A stretch of 64,000 nucleotides of DNA from positions 31,771 to 95,770 of the forward strand of contig NZ_JAPVLU010000036.1 of the NCBI RefSeq assembly GCF_027158205.1, written 5' to 3'. Made by a program: the position numbers and the translations under genes. Position 1 is the first letter of the stretch; each line of letters starts with the position of its first letter. This stretch comes from Streptomyces sp. H39-S7 (GTDB lineage Bacteria; Actinomycetota; Actinomycetes; Streptomycetales; Streptomycetaceae). Below the pieces are notes generated by a model. The model did no database searches. It saw nothing but the letters and a program-made list of their open reading frames with translations, and was not told where the DNA came from. Positions 26,526 through 34,844 of this stretch are shown piece after piece.

Positions 26526-26756
26526 GGCAGTAGTACTCCTCGCAGCGATGAGGTCGGGGTCGGGGCCATTGCAGCAGCGCGGCGACCCGCTACTTTCCGG
26601 ACACGCACAGTGACCCCCTATTGGCGGAGGGCGAATCGTTTCGGCGAGCGTCTGCGCACGCATCGTTACGGTGTGTGATCTACTGCCCGCGTCCCGTTAC
26701 CCCACGTAGTCGCCCTGTGCTGTCCGGGCGACTGTCATGTCCTCATGAGGAGCCTC

Positions 26757-28643
26757 ATGTACCGCAGAGGGAGGTGGGCGCTCGCGCTCGGCTGTGCCGC
26801 GATCGCCCTGTCCGCCACCGCTCCCGCCGGCGCGACCGCTCTGTTCGGCGGCTCGGCGCCGTCCACGGCGCACGCTTCCGACGTTCACCCGGGCGGAGCC
26901 GTGCGCATCACCGAAGCCCAAGTACGCAAGGAGGTACGGCCCGCCGAGGCCAAGACGCTCGGCCGGGCCGCCGCGGAACGGCTGGCCCGGGACCGCATCG
27001 GTCTGCGCGCCCTCGACTCGGACTATCCGCAGACCACCCGTACCCTGCGCTTCAACAAGCTCACCGAGTCGCAGCGCACCCACAACGCCAAGTTCGACCC
27101 GGCCCAGTTCGGGAAGTTCACCGACTACTTCTCCAGCCCCGACTTCGGCGACCACGTCGCCCTGCTGCCCACCGGGAAGATCCTGCTCTTCTCCTTCGAG
27201 TCCATCGAGGAGAACCCGACCAAGGAGCCCGCGCCCACCCAGATCATCGGCAAGGAGAACGCCGGACGGGCCTACGTGTGGGACCCCGCCAGGGGCCAGG
27301 GGAGCGACGCCTTCAGGGCCGTGCCCCCGCCCGTGGTGAACATGCCCGACGGCAAGGACGAGCCGCGGCCCGCGCCGGTCTTCTGCGCCGGACACGCCTA
27401 TCTGCCCAACGGCATGGTCGCCGTCTTCGGCGGCAACCTGGGCGGTAACGGCGGCACCGGAGCCAAGCTCGCGCTCGTTTTCGACCCGTGGACCGAGACC
27501 TGGCACGAGCAGCAGGACATGGCGGTCGGCCGCTGGTACCCGAGCGTGGTCACCGGCGCCGACGGGCGGCAGTTCATCACGTCCGGGCAGTCGGAGATCG
27601 GCTGGGGCGATCTTTCGATGGAGATCGAGCGGTTCCCGGCCAAGGGCACCCCCGTCTCGTACAACCGGGCCGACGCGCCCCAGGGCCAGGCGCTCGATCA
27701 GTGGAAGACCGACGCCCCGTACATGATGGATTACCCCCATCTGTTCTCCCTGAAGGACGGCCTGATCTACGGCTTCGGCCGCAACTTCGACGAGCAGTTC
27801 GTCTTCGACCCGCAGACCGAGACCCGCCGCAAGCTGCCCGACCGTCCCGACGGCGGCATGCGCAACTACGGCTCCGCCGTGGCCCTGCCCAACGGCTCCA
27901 GCGGCCCGGACTCCGTCCTGATCCTCGGCGGCAACCGCAACGACCCCAACACCTACAAGTTCTCCGGGGGCCGCTGGACCAAGGACACCCCCCGCGCCTT
28001 CGGCCGCACCCAGGACGACACCCTGATCCTGCCCGACGGCAAGCTGTTCACCGTCAACGGCGCCTACGACATCCGCGACTACGGCAACGGCCCCTACAAC
28101 CCCAACGCCGACCTGAAGTACCGCCAGACCGAACAGCGGGACGACAAGGGCGCGTGGCGGCTCGGACCGGTCCAGCGGCTGCCGCGCGGATACCACTCCA
28201 ACGCCGTCCTGATGCCCGACGGCCGCATCATGCTCACCGGTGACGAGCTCCAGCAGATTGCCAACAACCCCGACATCAAGTCCGGGATGAACGGCACCAT
28301 CGAGATCTACGAACCCTCCTACCTGCACCAGGGCCCCCGCCCGCAGCTGTCCCGCATCCCGCGGGCCCCGCGGGGCTACGCGTCCACCTTCCAGGTCACC
28401 ACCAACACCCCCGACCGGGTCAGCAAGGCCGTCCTGGTGGCGCCCATCACCTCCACCCACTCGGTGGACACCAGCCAGCGCCGACTGGAGCTGCCCATCG
28501 CCAGCCGTGACGGCAACCACCTCGTCCTGCGCACCCCGCAGTCCGCCAAGGACGCGCCTCCCGGCTTCTACATGGTCTTCCTCCTCGACGACAAGGGCGT
28601 GCCGAGCACCGCGCAATGGGTGCAGCTGCGCCCGGGCGCCTGA
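26757..28643 (+). CDS. Secreted galactose-oxidase-like copper radical oxidase (GlxA-type)
   Basis: This 628-residue secreted kelch-propeller oxidase has a Sec signal at residues 1-27, a 7-bladed propeller and a C-terminal DUF1929-like domain. Residues matching the copper-radical site are Cys210 (VFCAGHAYLPNG) and Tyr261 (GRWYPSV), which would form the Cys-Tyr cofactor, plus Tyr479-His480 (RGYHSNAV) and His568 (STHSVDTS) as ligands. It should oxidise a primary alcohol to an aldehyde with release of hydrogen peroxide. The better-known glxA lies beside cslA; no glycan synthase is present here, so it may be a paralogue. The ATG at 26757 follows GAGGAG. Confidence 0.85.
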   Translation: MYRRGRWALALGCAAIALSATAPAGATALFGGSAPSTAHASDVHPGGAVRITEAQVRKEVRPAEAKTLGRAAAERLARDRIGLRALDSDYPQTTRTLRFNKLTESQRTHNAKFDPAQFGKFTDYFSSPDFGDHVALLPTGKILLFSFESIEENPTKEPAPTQIIGKENAGRAYVWDPARGQGSDAFRAVPPPVVNMPDGKDEPRPAPVFCAGHAYLPNGMVAVFGGNLGGNGGTGAKLALVFDPWTETWHEQQDMAVGRWYPSVVTGADGRQFITSGQSEIGWGDLSMEIERFPAKGTPVSYNRADAPQGQALDQWKTDAPYMMDYPHLFSLKDGLIYGFGRNFDEQFVFDPQTETRRKLPDRPDGGMRNYGSAVALPNGSSGPDSVLILGGNRNDPNTYKFSGGRWTKDTPRAFGRTQDDTLILPDGKLFTVNGAYDIRDYGNGPYNPNADLKYRQTEQRDDKGAWRLGPVQRLPRGYHSNAVLMPDGRIMLTGDELQQIANNPDIKSGMNGTIEIYEPSYLHQGPRPQLSRIPRAPRGYASTFQVTTNTPDRVSKAVLVAPITSTHSVDTSQRRLELPIASRDGNHLVLRTPQSAKDAPPGFYMVFLLDDKGVPSTAQWVQLRPGA

Positions 28644-28669
28644 CACCACCGCCCCTCCCCGCGACCGAC

Positions 28670-28708
28670 CCCGGCCCGGGCACCACCCACAGTGGAGCCC
28701 GGGCCGGG
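28670..28708 (+). terminator. Terminator downstream of the copper oxidase gene
   Basis: A 12-base perfect stem (CCCGGCCCGGGC / GCCCGGGCCGGG) with a 15-base loop lies 27 bases past the stop. Confidence 0.65.
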
Positions 28709-28918
28709 CCGTCGCTCAGACCGCCCTCGTCTTCCTCGGCGCCCGTCCGATGGTCAGGAGCGGGTCCGGTCCGCCCCAAGACCGAGGCCGACGGACGATC
28801 GGGTTGCCGGGTGAGCTGATGAAGCTGCTCCGCAAGCACAAGGAGGCGCAGGCGCCGGAGCGCGGGGGCGGAGCGGACAAGGACCACGCGTTCACGGGGA
28901 GTGAGACGGAAAACGCAG

Positions 28919-28949
28919 AGGGCCCGCATCGGCGAACGATGCGGGCCCT
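28919..28949 (-). terminator. Terminator of the tRNA-Ser(GGA) locus, copy A
   Basis: A 13-base perfect stem (AGGGCCCGCATCG / CGATGCGGGCCCT) lies nine bases beyond the 3' end of the first tRNA-Ser fragment on the minus strand. It is the chromosomal terminator expected after the tRNA. Confidence 0.8.
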
Positions 28950-28957
28950 GCGACGTG

Positions 28958-29013
28958 CGGAGGATACGAGATTCGAACTCGTGAGGGGTTGCCCCCAACG
29001 CGCTTTCCAACTG
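28958..29013 (-). repeat. Attachment site A: 3' fragment of tRNA-Ser(GGA)
   Basis: Read on the minus strand, this carries the anticodon loop with GGA, the 3' anticodon stem, the variable arm, the T-arm (GAGTTCGAATCTC) and the acceptor end ATCCTCC of a class II tRNA-Ser. The 5' half is missing, so it is not a functional tRNA. It matches copy B at 55 of 56 positions. It marks the left junction (attL) between the chromosome and integrated DNA. Two TGCAAC boxes at 29107-29112 and 29119-29124 lie in the adjacent element DNA and look like integrase arm sites. Confidence 0.85.
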
Positions 29014-29178
29014 TTCGTCCGGGGGTTCGGCTGAGTACGCCGCCGTCCCGACCTGCGGAGAAGCGCCCGGACGAGGGCCGGTCGGACACTCGCGGACGGG
29101 GGTGAATGCAACGGGAACTGCAACTGGCTGACATCCCCGCCCGGGTCCAACGTGTCGAGGCGATCGGAGCGAAACGGA

Positions 29179-29445
29179 CTACTTGCTGTAGTGGTAGCGG
29201 CAGGCGATAACGCACACCGTGTCGGCCTGCTCGTCGAGGACGTAAACCAGGCGGTGCTCCTGGTCGATCCGGCGGGACCATGCCCCGGCGAGTTCGTGGC
29301 GCAGGGGTTCGGGTTTGCCGATGCCCTCGTGGCCGTTGCGGCGGATGTCGTCGATCAGTTGGTTGATGCGCTTGAGTAGGCGGCGGTCGTTCGCCTGCCA
29401 GTAGAGGTAGTCGGTCCAGCCGCCATCGGTGAACTGGATCTTCAC
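29179..29445 (-). CDS. yoeB: Txe/YoeB family toxin (mRNA interferase)
   Basis: This 88-residue ribosome-dependent RNase of the YoeB group has the family-typical start KIQFTDGGWTDYLYWQ, the conserved EPLRHELAGAWSRRIDQEHRLVY core with the catalytic Glu/Arg, and the C-terminal CRYHY motif that carries the catalytic His-Tyr. It is full length and intact. Its ATG overlaps the antitoxin stop by four bases, so it is translated after the antitoxin. It lies between two attachment-site fragments. Confidence 0.93.
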   Translation of the reverse strand: MKIQFTDGGWTDYLYWQANDRRLLKRINQLIDDIRRNGHEGIGKPEPLRHELAGAWSRRIDQEHRLVYVLDEQADTVCVIACRYHYSK

Positions 29446-29720
29446 GCGGACTGCTCGATGACATCCTCGGGGTCGATCAGCTCGCGGCTCTGGGTGCGGC
29501 CTTCCCGGTAGTCCCGAAGCGACTGACGCAGGTGGTCGGCGTTGGCCGGCGAGCGCAGCAGGTAGTCGGTCTCACGGAGCGAGGCGTACTCGGCCAGGGG
29601 GACGACGACCAGCGGTTCATGGCCGGCCCGGGTGATGACGAGTTCTTCGGCGTCGTTCTCGACAGAGTCGAGCGCGGCAGCGAGGTTGCCGCGGAGCTCA
29701 GTCGCACTCATCGTCTTCAT
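29442..29720 (-). CDS. yefM: YefM/Phd family antitoxin
   Basis: This 92-residue antitoxin has an N-terminal DNA-binding Phd/YefM fold (MSATELRGNLAAALDSV and GHEPLVVVPLAEYASL) and an acidic C-terminal tail that would neutralise YoeB. It probably represses its own operon. A -10-like TATTCT lies seven bases before the ATG and no ribosome site is visible, so the transcript may be leaderless; ATG 29711 is an alternative start. Confidence 0.92.
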   Translation of the reverse strand: MKTMSATELRGNLAAALDSVENDAEELVITRAGHEPLVVVPLAEYASLRETDYLLRSPANADHLRQSLRDYREGRTQSRELIDPEDVIEQSA

Positions 29721-29739
29721 AGCGTACAGAATAGCGTAC
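29720..29739 (-). promoter_or_regulatory. yefM-yoeB promoter and operator repeats
   Basis: TAGCGTAC occurs at 29720-29727 and 29732-29739, twelve bases apart, flanking the -10-like TATTCT (minus strand, 29733-29728). This is where antitoxin autorepression would act. It is inferred from layout. Confidence 0.5.
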
Positions 29740-29753
29740 GTTCTCTGCCTGGA

Positions 29754-30275
29754 TTAGGAGGCGAGCCGTCTCGTGGCGTCGGGCCAGTGCTGGGGCTCGG
29801 GTGCGTCCTCGGCCATCATGACCTCCTCCTCCCACCAGCCAGTGCCGTCGAGCCAGGAACTCAGCCACTGTGCGAGCGACGGCGAATCGGTGAACCACGC
29901 CTCCGCCCAGTCCTGGGGGCCGGCGTTCGGCTCGAAGAGCAGGACCGGAGCACGGGGGTCCAGGCAGTCAACCGCGGCATACATGCCGCAGCCCCAGTCC
30001 AGGATCGGCAGGAGGCCGTGCGGCCAGTACTCGCAAGGGCCGTACTCGGCAACCACTGTCCGGCCCTCGCCGACCAGCGGCAGCAGGAGGTACTCGGGAC
30101 CGAAGCCGCCGTTTGCCACCTCCTGGTACAGCCGGACCAGCAATCGCGGCAGTGGGAAGCCGAGTTCGCGCTCGGCTGCGGCGACCTCGCGCTCGCCGAC
30201 CCGATCAGGGAGCTCTCCCCCCTCCTGGAGCGCGCGTTCGCGGACGCGCGCGACGATGTCCGAAAGGGCGCCCAT
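29754..30275 (-). CDS. SMI1/KNR4 (SUKH) family protein
   Basis: This 173-residue protein has the SUKH pattern: an N-terminal helix, then VGEREVAAAERELGFPLPRLLVRLYQEVANGGFGPEY, then the segment around WPHGLLPILDWGCGMYAAVD. SUKH proteins often act as immunity proteins against nuclease or deaminase toxins. No toxin gene is beside it, so it may be an orphan immunity gene. The ATG at 30275 is preferred for its GGGAG site; the frame is open to 30347. It lies upstream of yefM-yoeB on the same strand, separated by 33 bases. Confidence 0.85.
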   Translation of the reverse strand: MGALSDIVARVRERALQEGGELPDRVGEREVAAAERELGFPLPRLLVRLYQEVANGGFGPEYLLLPLVGEGRTVVAEYGPCEYWPHGLLPILDWGCGMYAAVDCLDPRAPVLLFEPNAGPQDWAEAWFTDSPSLAQWLSSWLDGTGWWEEEVMMAEDAPEPQHWPDATRRLAS

Positions 30276-30406
30276 GCCGTCGGCTCCCGAATCGTGGTGA
30301 CCGTCTATACCTGTCATGGCCTGGAACATAGCGATGGCGGCTGACACTGCGACCTGTGGCTGCCGCGCCGCCGATTGAGACTACGGATGGGACTACGAAC
30401 GCAGAA

Positions 30407-30433
30407 GGCCCGCATCGGCAAGCGATGCGGGCC
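30407..30433 (-). terminator. Terminator beside attachment site B
   Basis: An 11-base perfect stem (GGCCCGCATCG / CGATGCGGGCC) with a GCAAG loop is nearly the same as the hairpin beside site A, at nearly the same distance from the tRNA fragment. It was therefore carried in with an earlier recombination at the same target. Confidence 0.75.
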
Positions 30434-30443
30434 CTCTGACGTG

Positions 30444-30499
30444 CGGAGGATACGAGATTCGAACTCGTGAGGGGTTGCCCCCAACACGCTTTCCAACTG
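30444..30499 (-). repeat. Attachment site B: second 3' fragment of tRNA-Ser(GGA)
   Basis: This is the same 56-base tRNA 3' portion as site A, with one substitution (A for G at 30486). TGCAAC boxes at 30593-30598 and 30605-30610 lie at the same offset from the fragment as at site A (148 bases from the acceptor stem), and the surrounding sequence is partly conserved. It is the junction between a small left unit and the larger element to its right. The 350 bases up to the next gene carry no other clear feature. Confidence 0.85.
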
Positions 30500-30852
30500 C
30501 TCGTTCGGATGTACGGGCTGGTTCATCACCGTCCTGACCTGTGGTGCAGCCGTCGATACCGGAGCACTTGGACACCCGCGAACGGGGCTGAATGCAACCC
30601 AAACTGCAACCCTCTCACGGGTCAGCCAGCAGGCTTCCAGTGCTGGTGGCAAGAGTTGGGGTTATGCGCCGGCTGCGGCCAACTGATGCGCGGGTATGGG
30701 AGCAACTCGGCCATGTTCTGCAATGTCTGCCGGGTCGTCCTCAACGGCCGGTAGAGATCACCTTGGGAGCAGCTGCGACGACAAACGCTCAAAGGACCCA
30801 TCGTGATGGTGGGGCCCCTTCAATCAGCTGGAGTAAAGGCCCTGGCCTCACT

Positions 30853-31692
30853 TCATGCAGCGAGCTGCTTAGTGAGGGGTGACGGCGCTGACTCGCCGAT
30901 GCCCGACTCAAAGGTCTCCCCCGTGCAGGATTGGTGGGTGCCACCGTGGCCGTACGGCATGGTGCAGGGCAGCTTTCCGTTGTACGTCGGGTTTCCTTCA
31001 CCGCATGAGTAGAGGTAGGGCTCGGCGCCCTCCTCACGGATCGCTGCGTTAGCCGCGACCGAGATGGCGCGGGCCATGGCCGGCACGTCCTGCGTGTGCT
31101 GGAGGGCCACTCGCACCAATACCTTCACCATCTCGCTACACGTTTCGACGGAGAGGATGGGAGCTGGGGGCGGGATGGACTCCGTTTTGGTGACCTCGGC
31201 TTCGCGCCGTGCAGCAATACGATCTTCCAGCTCGGCGTCTGCTTTCGCCCTGGCCACTGGGTCATAGGGACGGTCGCTTCTGCGCGCCTCGGCGAGCAGG
31301 GCACGTGCTGCGCGGAGTTGCGGCAGGAACGCCTCGACGTTCGTGATGAGCCGGTCGGTCTGCTCCTCGTCGAGCTCGTAGGAGTCGCCGCCGGTCCAGA
31401 TCCACAGCTCGGTGTGAATGCCGTACACATCGGGGATGGCGTTGGAGGTGGTCACGTGCGCGGCGAGGAACGGCTCCGTATCGCCGTCGTGGTGGGCGTC
31501 TTCTATGGGAGGGATGATCGCCGGCGCAGCGTGGTGCCAATCGGCGGTGTCGCCGGGTTTGCTGTGGTCCATGGCGCACCACGGCGTGCAGCCGTAGGTC
31601 GCCATCCACTCCGGGCCGCGTTCAGCGGCAGTCAGGACGGTGGTGTGCTGGTCGGCGGATGGTATGGAGGACGCCTGCGCGCAGTTGCTCAT
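30853..31692 (-). CDS. DUF6907-like protein
   Basis: This 279-residue protein has a CTPWCAMDHSKPG pattern near residues 35-47 followed by the conserved W/H residues and a beta-rich segment (AHVTTSNAIPDVYGIHTELWIW), as in the actinobacterial DUF6907 group often found on mobile elements. A helical region follows (about 105-180). The C-terminal part has a second Cys/His cluster (LYSCGEGNPTYNGKLPC, then HGGTH), perhaps metal-binding. The function is unknown. Codon use is less biased than in the core genes. The ribosome site before ATG 31692 is weak. Confidence 0.7.
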   Translation of the reverse strand: MSNCAQASSIPSADQHTTVLTAAERGPEWMATYGCTPWCAMDHSKPGDTADWHHAAPAIIPPIEDAHHDGDTEPFLAAHVTTSNAIPDVYGIHTELWIWTGGDSYELDEEQTDRLITNVEAFLPQLRAARALLAEARRSDRPYDPVARAKADAELEDRIAARREAEVTKTESIPPPAPILSVETCSEMVKVLVRVALQHTQDVPAMARAISVAANAAIREEGAEPYLYSCGEGNPTYNGKLPCTMPYGHGGTHQSCTGETFESGIGESAPSPLTKQLAA

Positions 31693-32279
31693 AGTAATAC
31701 CTGATTCAGTTCTTACGGTGGACTTTGTGTTGTGCTGGTGGGCAGACGCCACCTTTCGGACTTGGGGAAGACTGCAGTCTTCTCGGCAGCGGGCCACGAC
31801 CAGACCAACGAGGCGTCCATCAATTAGTCACATGATCGACAGGCCAGGGGTGGGGCGCTCATCAAGTTGATGCCAACGGTCAAGGTCTTGGCCGCGATCG
31901 AGCGGACGTGCCTGACCTCCTCGTCCCGAATTCTCGGCGGGGCGGTCGCTGAGGTCATCTACGCAGTTCAGAGGTAGTGCAGGGGCTATTGGCGGTCGCG
32001 GTCGGCCGGGCCGGTTGCTGTACTTCGCTGCTGAACTTTGGGTCGGCTGACGCGGTCATGGGTGAGCCCGGGTGAGCCGGGGCGCGGGGTGGTGAACAAC
32101 GGGCGGCGCCTCCGGTGTCTTGGAAAGCGTCCAACGTCAGCGATTTTCGTGTACATGACGGCCAATTGTTGGTTGCGTAGGCAGCGCGAACCACATTTCC
32201 GGAGCAGCTGGCGGACGTCATCCTTGTGGTTAGAGCGGCGCTATTGCAATGAAGTCTTCATGCGACTTCCATAGAAGGC
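31693..32279. other. 587-bp stretch with no recognisable gene
   Basis: Several short reading frames exist on both strands, but none has a ribosome site with a plausible protein. It separates the DUF6907 gene from the divergent HTH regulator and probably holds promoters for both, as GC content falls locally around 32130-32270. No repeat of note was seen. Confidence 0.5.
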
Positions 32280-33539
32280 ATGCCCTCGCCGTTGCGCACA
32301 GTCGATCCGGTACGTCTGGTGGCTCGACGCGTCGAGCTGGGACTCTCCCGCGCCGCCCTGGCCGCCCTAGCCGGCGTTTCGGCTCGGATGATCTTCTTCT
32401 ACGAGGAGGGTCGTCATACCCCCACCTCGCCGCGCCTGGAGCGGTTGGCGACCGCGCTCGGATGCAAAGTAGAGGCGCTCACCGGTGCCCCGCGTGGACA
32501 GGAGACGCTGGTCGATCTCAGGTACGCCGCAGGGCTGACCTTGGAGCGAGTCGCCGAACTGCTCAAGACCACGCCTGCGGGGAGGGAGCTGCGCGTGTCC
32601 GCGCCGAAGGTCTCCGCGCTGGAGAGCGGGGGACAGGTCACCGGTCGGCACTGGCAGGACCCAGAGGCGACGGGGCGCCTAGTCGGTCCCCTGGCCAGGG
32701 CGTACGGCGTTCCGGTGCGCATGGTCCTTGACGCGTGGCTGCGCACCAGGCCGCACGATCCTGCTCCTGTGTTGTCAGGCAAAGACAAGCAGGCACCTTC
32801 GAGGGCGGCGCTGGCGACATGGGAATCGTTGAACGATCGTCAGCAGGTCTACCTAGGGGAGGTCATGCGGGACGACCGGATGACCGCGACCGAGATGTGG
32901 ATGCGACGGCTTCAGCGGCTGCCTGTGCCCAAGGCCGCTGAGTGGCGCCGGCTGCCTTTGGCCCTGAGGGCCGCTCCGTCCGTTGTCGGATACACCCGGT
33001 TGCAGGAGCGGCTTCGCCAGCGTGGCGTTCACGATCCCGGTGTGGGTTCGACGGTGCACGCTCTAGAGCGGCGGGGGCTGTTGGTGGTCAGTGAGGATTC
33101 CGTTGACCACCCAGCTGTTGGAGAGGTTGGACGTGTGCTGGTGGAGATCACCAGGCGCGGCCGGGCTGCCGCCCGTGCGGGGCTCGGTGAACCGCGCGAG
33201 CCGGATCCTGCGCCCCACCTACTTTCGGAGTGGCTATGGGGCGTCGTTGCCCGTGTTGCTTCCGCAGAGCCTGCTGGCCTGGAGGACGACCAACTAGCCG
33301 GCCGCTCCCTGTTCTTCATTGGAGTGGGCTACCGGGGCAGGTCCGGAGCACAGCCGAGTCGTGGCTTCGTGGACTCCGTCCCGGTCATGGCACCGGGGGG
33401 AACACACGTCTCGGAGTACCGCTGGCGGCTGACCCAGCTCGGCCTACGCCATGTAGCGGAGTACCTGCACGTCTACCGAGACCTCTATCCGAGCGTCAAT
33501 ACCACAGAACTCGAAGCAATCGCGGATAACGCGTCGTAG
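32280..33539 (+). CDS. XRE-family regulator with C-terminal winged-helix-like region
   Basis: This 419-residue DNA-binding protein has a first XRE helix-turn-helix at residues about 10-65 (ALAALAGVSARMIFFYEEGRHTPTSPRLERLATALG). A second, looser HTH spans about 80-150 (LTLERVAELLKTT, then KVSALESG). Residues about 180-300 resemble a winged helix (VHALERRGLLVVSED). The ATG at 32280 follows GAAGG. It lies 60 bases before the pPIWI-RE operon on the same strand and may control it, although it could be independent. The ligand or signal is unknown. Confidence 0.75.
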   Translation: MPSPLRTVDPVRLVARRVELGLSRAALAALAGVSARMIFFYEEGRHTPTSPRLERLATALGCKVEALTGAPRGQETLVDLRYAAGLTLERVAELLKTTPAGRELRVSAPKVSALESGGQVTGRHWQDPEATGRLVGPLARAYGVPVRMVLDAWLRTRPHDPAPVLSGKDKQAPSRAALATWESLNDRQQVYLGEVMRDDRMTATEMWMRRLQRLPVPKAAEWRRLPLALRAAPSVVGYTRLQERLRQRGVHDPGVGSTVHALERRGLLVVSEDSVDHPAVGEVGRVLVEITRRGRAAARAGLGEPREPDPAPHLLSEWLWGVVARVASAEPAGLEDDQLAGRSLFFIGVGYRGRSGAQPSRGFVDSVPVMAPGGTHVSEYRWRLTQLGLRHVAEYLHVYRDLYPSVNTTELEAIADNAS

Positions 33540-33599
33540 TTCGTGCCTTTTCTCCTTGGGTAGCCCGATTGTCAGAGGCGCCACCTAGGCTCCATAGCT

Positions 33600-34844
33600 G
33601 TGACGAGTTCAACGGAGAACAGCACGCAAGAACTTGGCGATGTCCGGGTTCGCTACCTGGTAACCCGGGCCGCCCTGCGCGCGGCAAAGGCTGTGACTGA
33701 GCCCGGACTTGAGCCGCAACAGCGGCTGGCAACCCTGATGGAGTGCCACGGAACGCTGCATGCGGCGCGCGGCCCGGGGATTTCCCTGTCGTTCGGGGAG
33801 TTCCGCCACGCCCTCGGAGGGAATTTGGCAGCCCTGCTGCCCGACGGTGTGGATCCGCTGGACTTGGAAGGGATGCTGGTCGTCGACCGGGATGGACAGG
33901 TGACGGAGGACGCCTTCGATCTCGATCTTGAGCAGCAGATGCTGCTGCACACGCTGCGGAAGCTCGACACGACCGCGGGGGTGGTGAGCGACAGGGAGCT
34001 TCAGTCGGAGATCGACCAGGAGACCGCGTTCACGCTGCTGTACAAGCAGGGTGACCAGGCCGTCTACGAAGCCGGACGGTCGGACCTGATCCGTTCCCCT
34101 GCCGGTGCCGTGGACGACCTTTGCGAGCTACGGCTGCCCCCGTTGGTCGCGGACTTCTACCGGGAGATTCCCTACAACTCACAGTTCGAGGGCTGGTGGT
34201 TTCCGTGCCCGGTATGCCGGTGGCCGATGCGGATCGTCCTACGGAAGAACAGCGGCGCTCTGGTAGGAGCAGTCCGTTGCTGGCACGCTCCGCACGCGGA
34301 CATGGGAGCCTCCTACCTGTTTCGCCCGACCGCGAACCCCAGTGCCCCCGAGTTGCTGCCTGAACCGTCACCGGCCCGGCCGAGCGGCCGTGAGTCGGTC
34401 CTGTATCCGGACCTCGGGGACATCCCGCTCGCTGTGCCCGTCGCGGGGCACAAGGCCGTCAGCCGGGGGATTTGGCGGTACACGACCGTTCCCGGACTTC
34501 CTGAGCTCTCGCTGTACGACCGGCTGGTGGATCGCGGCCTCAAGGTGACGCTGTGGCCAGGACTCGATGCTTATGACCTGCTGGTCGAGGCCGGGCCCAA
34601 GCGGGGCAAGAAGGTGCCGTTCAGGGTTGACGTGAAGGACTACACCTCGGCGGCGACGCTGGCCAAGCTGATCCATGCCCAGGACGGCGACCGCGGTGGT
34701 GCCCAGTGGCTGGTGGTGCCCGACTACCGGGCCCGCCAGGTCCCGCTGCTGTCGGGGGTGTGCGAGAAATACGGCATGCGGGTGGCGGCGGCCTCCGAGT
34801 TCGGCGAGATGGTTTGCGAGAAGGCTGGGGTGAGCTGGACATGA
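33600..34844 (+). CDS. pPIWI-RE system restriction-endonuclease-like protein
   Basis: This 414-residue first gene of the operon has a C-terminal region (about 300-410) with a PD-(D/E)XK-like core: LWPGLDAYDLLVEA, then the D-x-K element FRVDVKDY, then QWLVVPDYRA. A CPVC motif with downstream Cys/His (RCWHAPHAD, residues about 202-235) may bind zinc. This matches the REase gene described with PIWI-RE and DinG-type helicase genes. It starts at GTG 33600 with no ribosome site; a -10-like TAGGCT lies eight bases upstream, so it may be leaderless. Its stop overlaps the next ATG by four bases. Confidence 0.75.
   Translation: MTSSTENSTQELGDVRVRYLVTRAALRAAKAVTEPGLEPQQRLATLMECHGTLHAARGPGISLSFGEFRHALGGNLAALLPDGVDPLDLEGMLVVDRDGQVTEDAFDLDLEQQMLLHTLRKLDTTAGVVSDRELQSEIDQETAFTLLYKQGDQAVYEAGRSDLIRSPAGAVDDLCELRLPPLVADFYREIPYNSQFEGWWFPCPVCRWPMRIVLRKNSGALVGAVRCWHAPHADMGASYLFRPTANPSAPELLPEPSPARPSGRESVLYPDLGDIPLAVPVAGHKAVSRGIWRYTTVPGLPELSLYDRLVDRGLKVTLWPGLDAYDLLVEAGPKRGKKVPFRVDVKDYTSAATLAKLIHAQDGDRGGAQWLVVPDYRARQVPLLSGVCEKYGMRVAAASEFGEMVCEKAGVSWT

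Noticed and set aside
28958-30499. The two tRNA-Ser-like sequences as functional tRNA genes
   Set aside because: Both lack the acceptor 5' strand, D-arm and proper 5' anticodon stem.
32115-32135. TTGGAAAGCGT resembling the tRNA-Ser anticodon loop, as a possible third att site
   Set aside because: The match is about ten bases only, with no variable arm, T-arm or acceptor sequence.
31955-32221. 88-residue minus-strand frame in the gap before the HTH regulator
   Set aside because: No ribosome site, random-looking composition and no neighbour logic.
33569-33591. TTGTCA and TAGGCT as a promoter for the pPIWI-RE operon
   Set aside because: The spacing is only 11 bases, too short for a sigma-70 promoter; only the -10-like box remains plausible.
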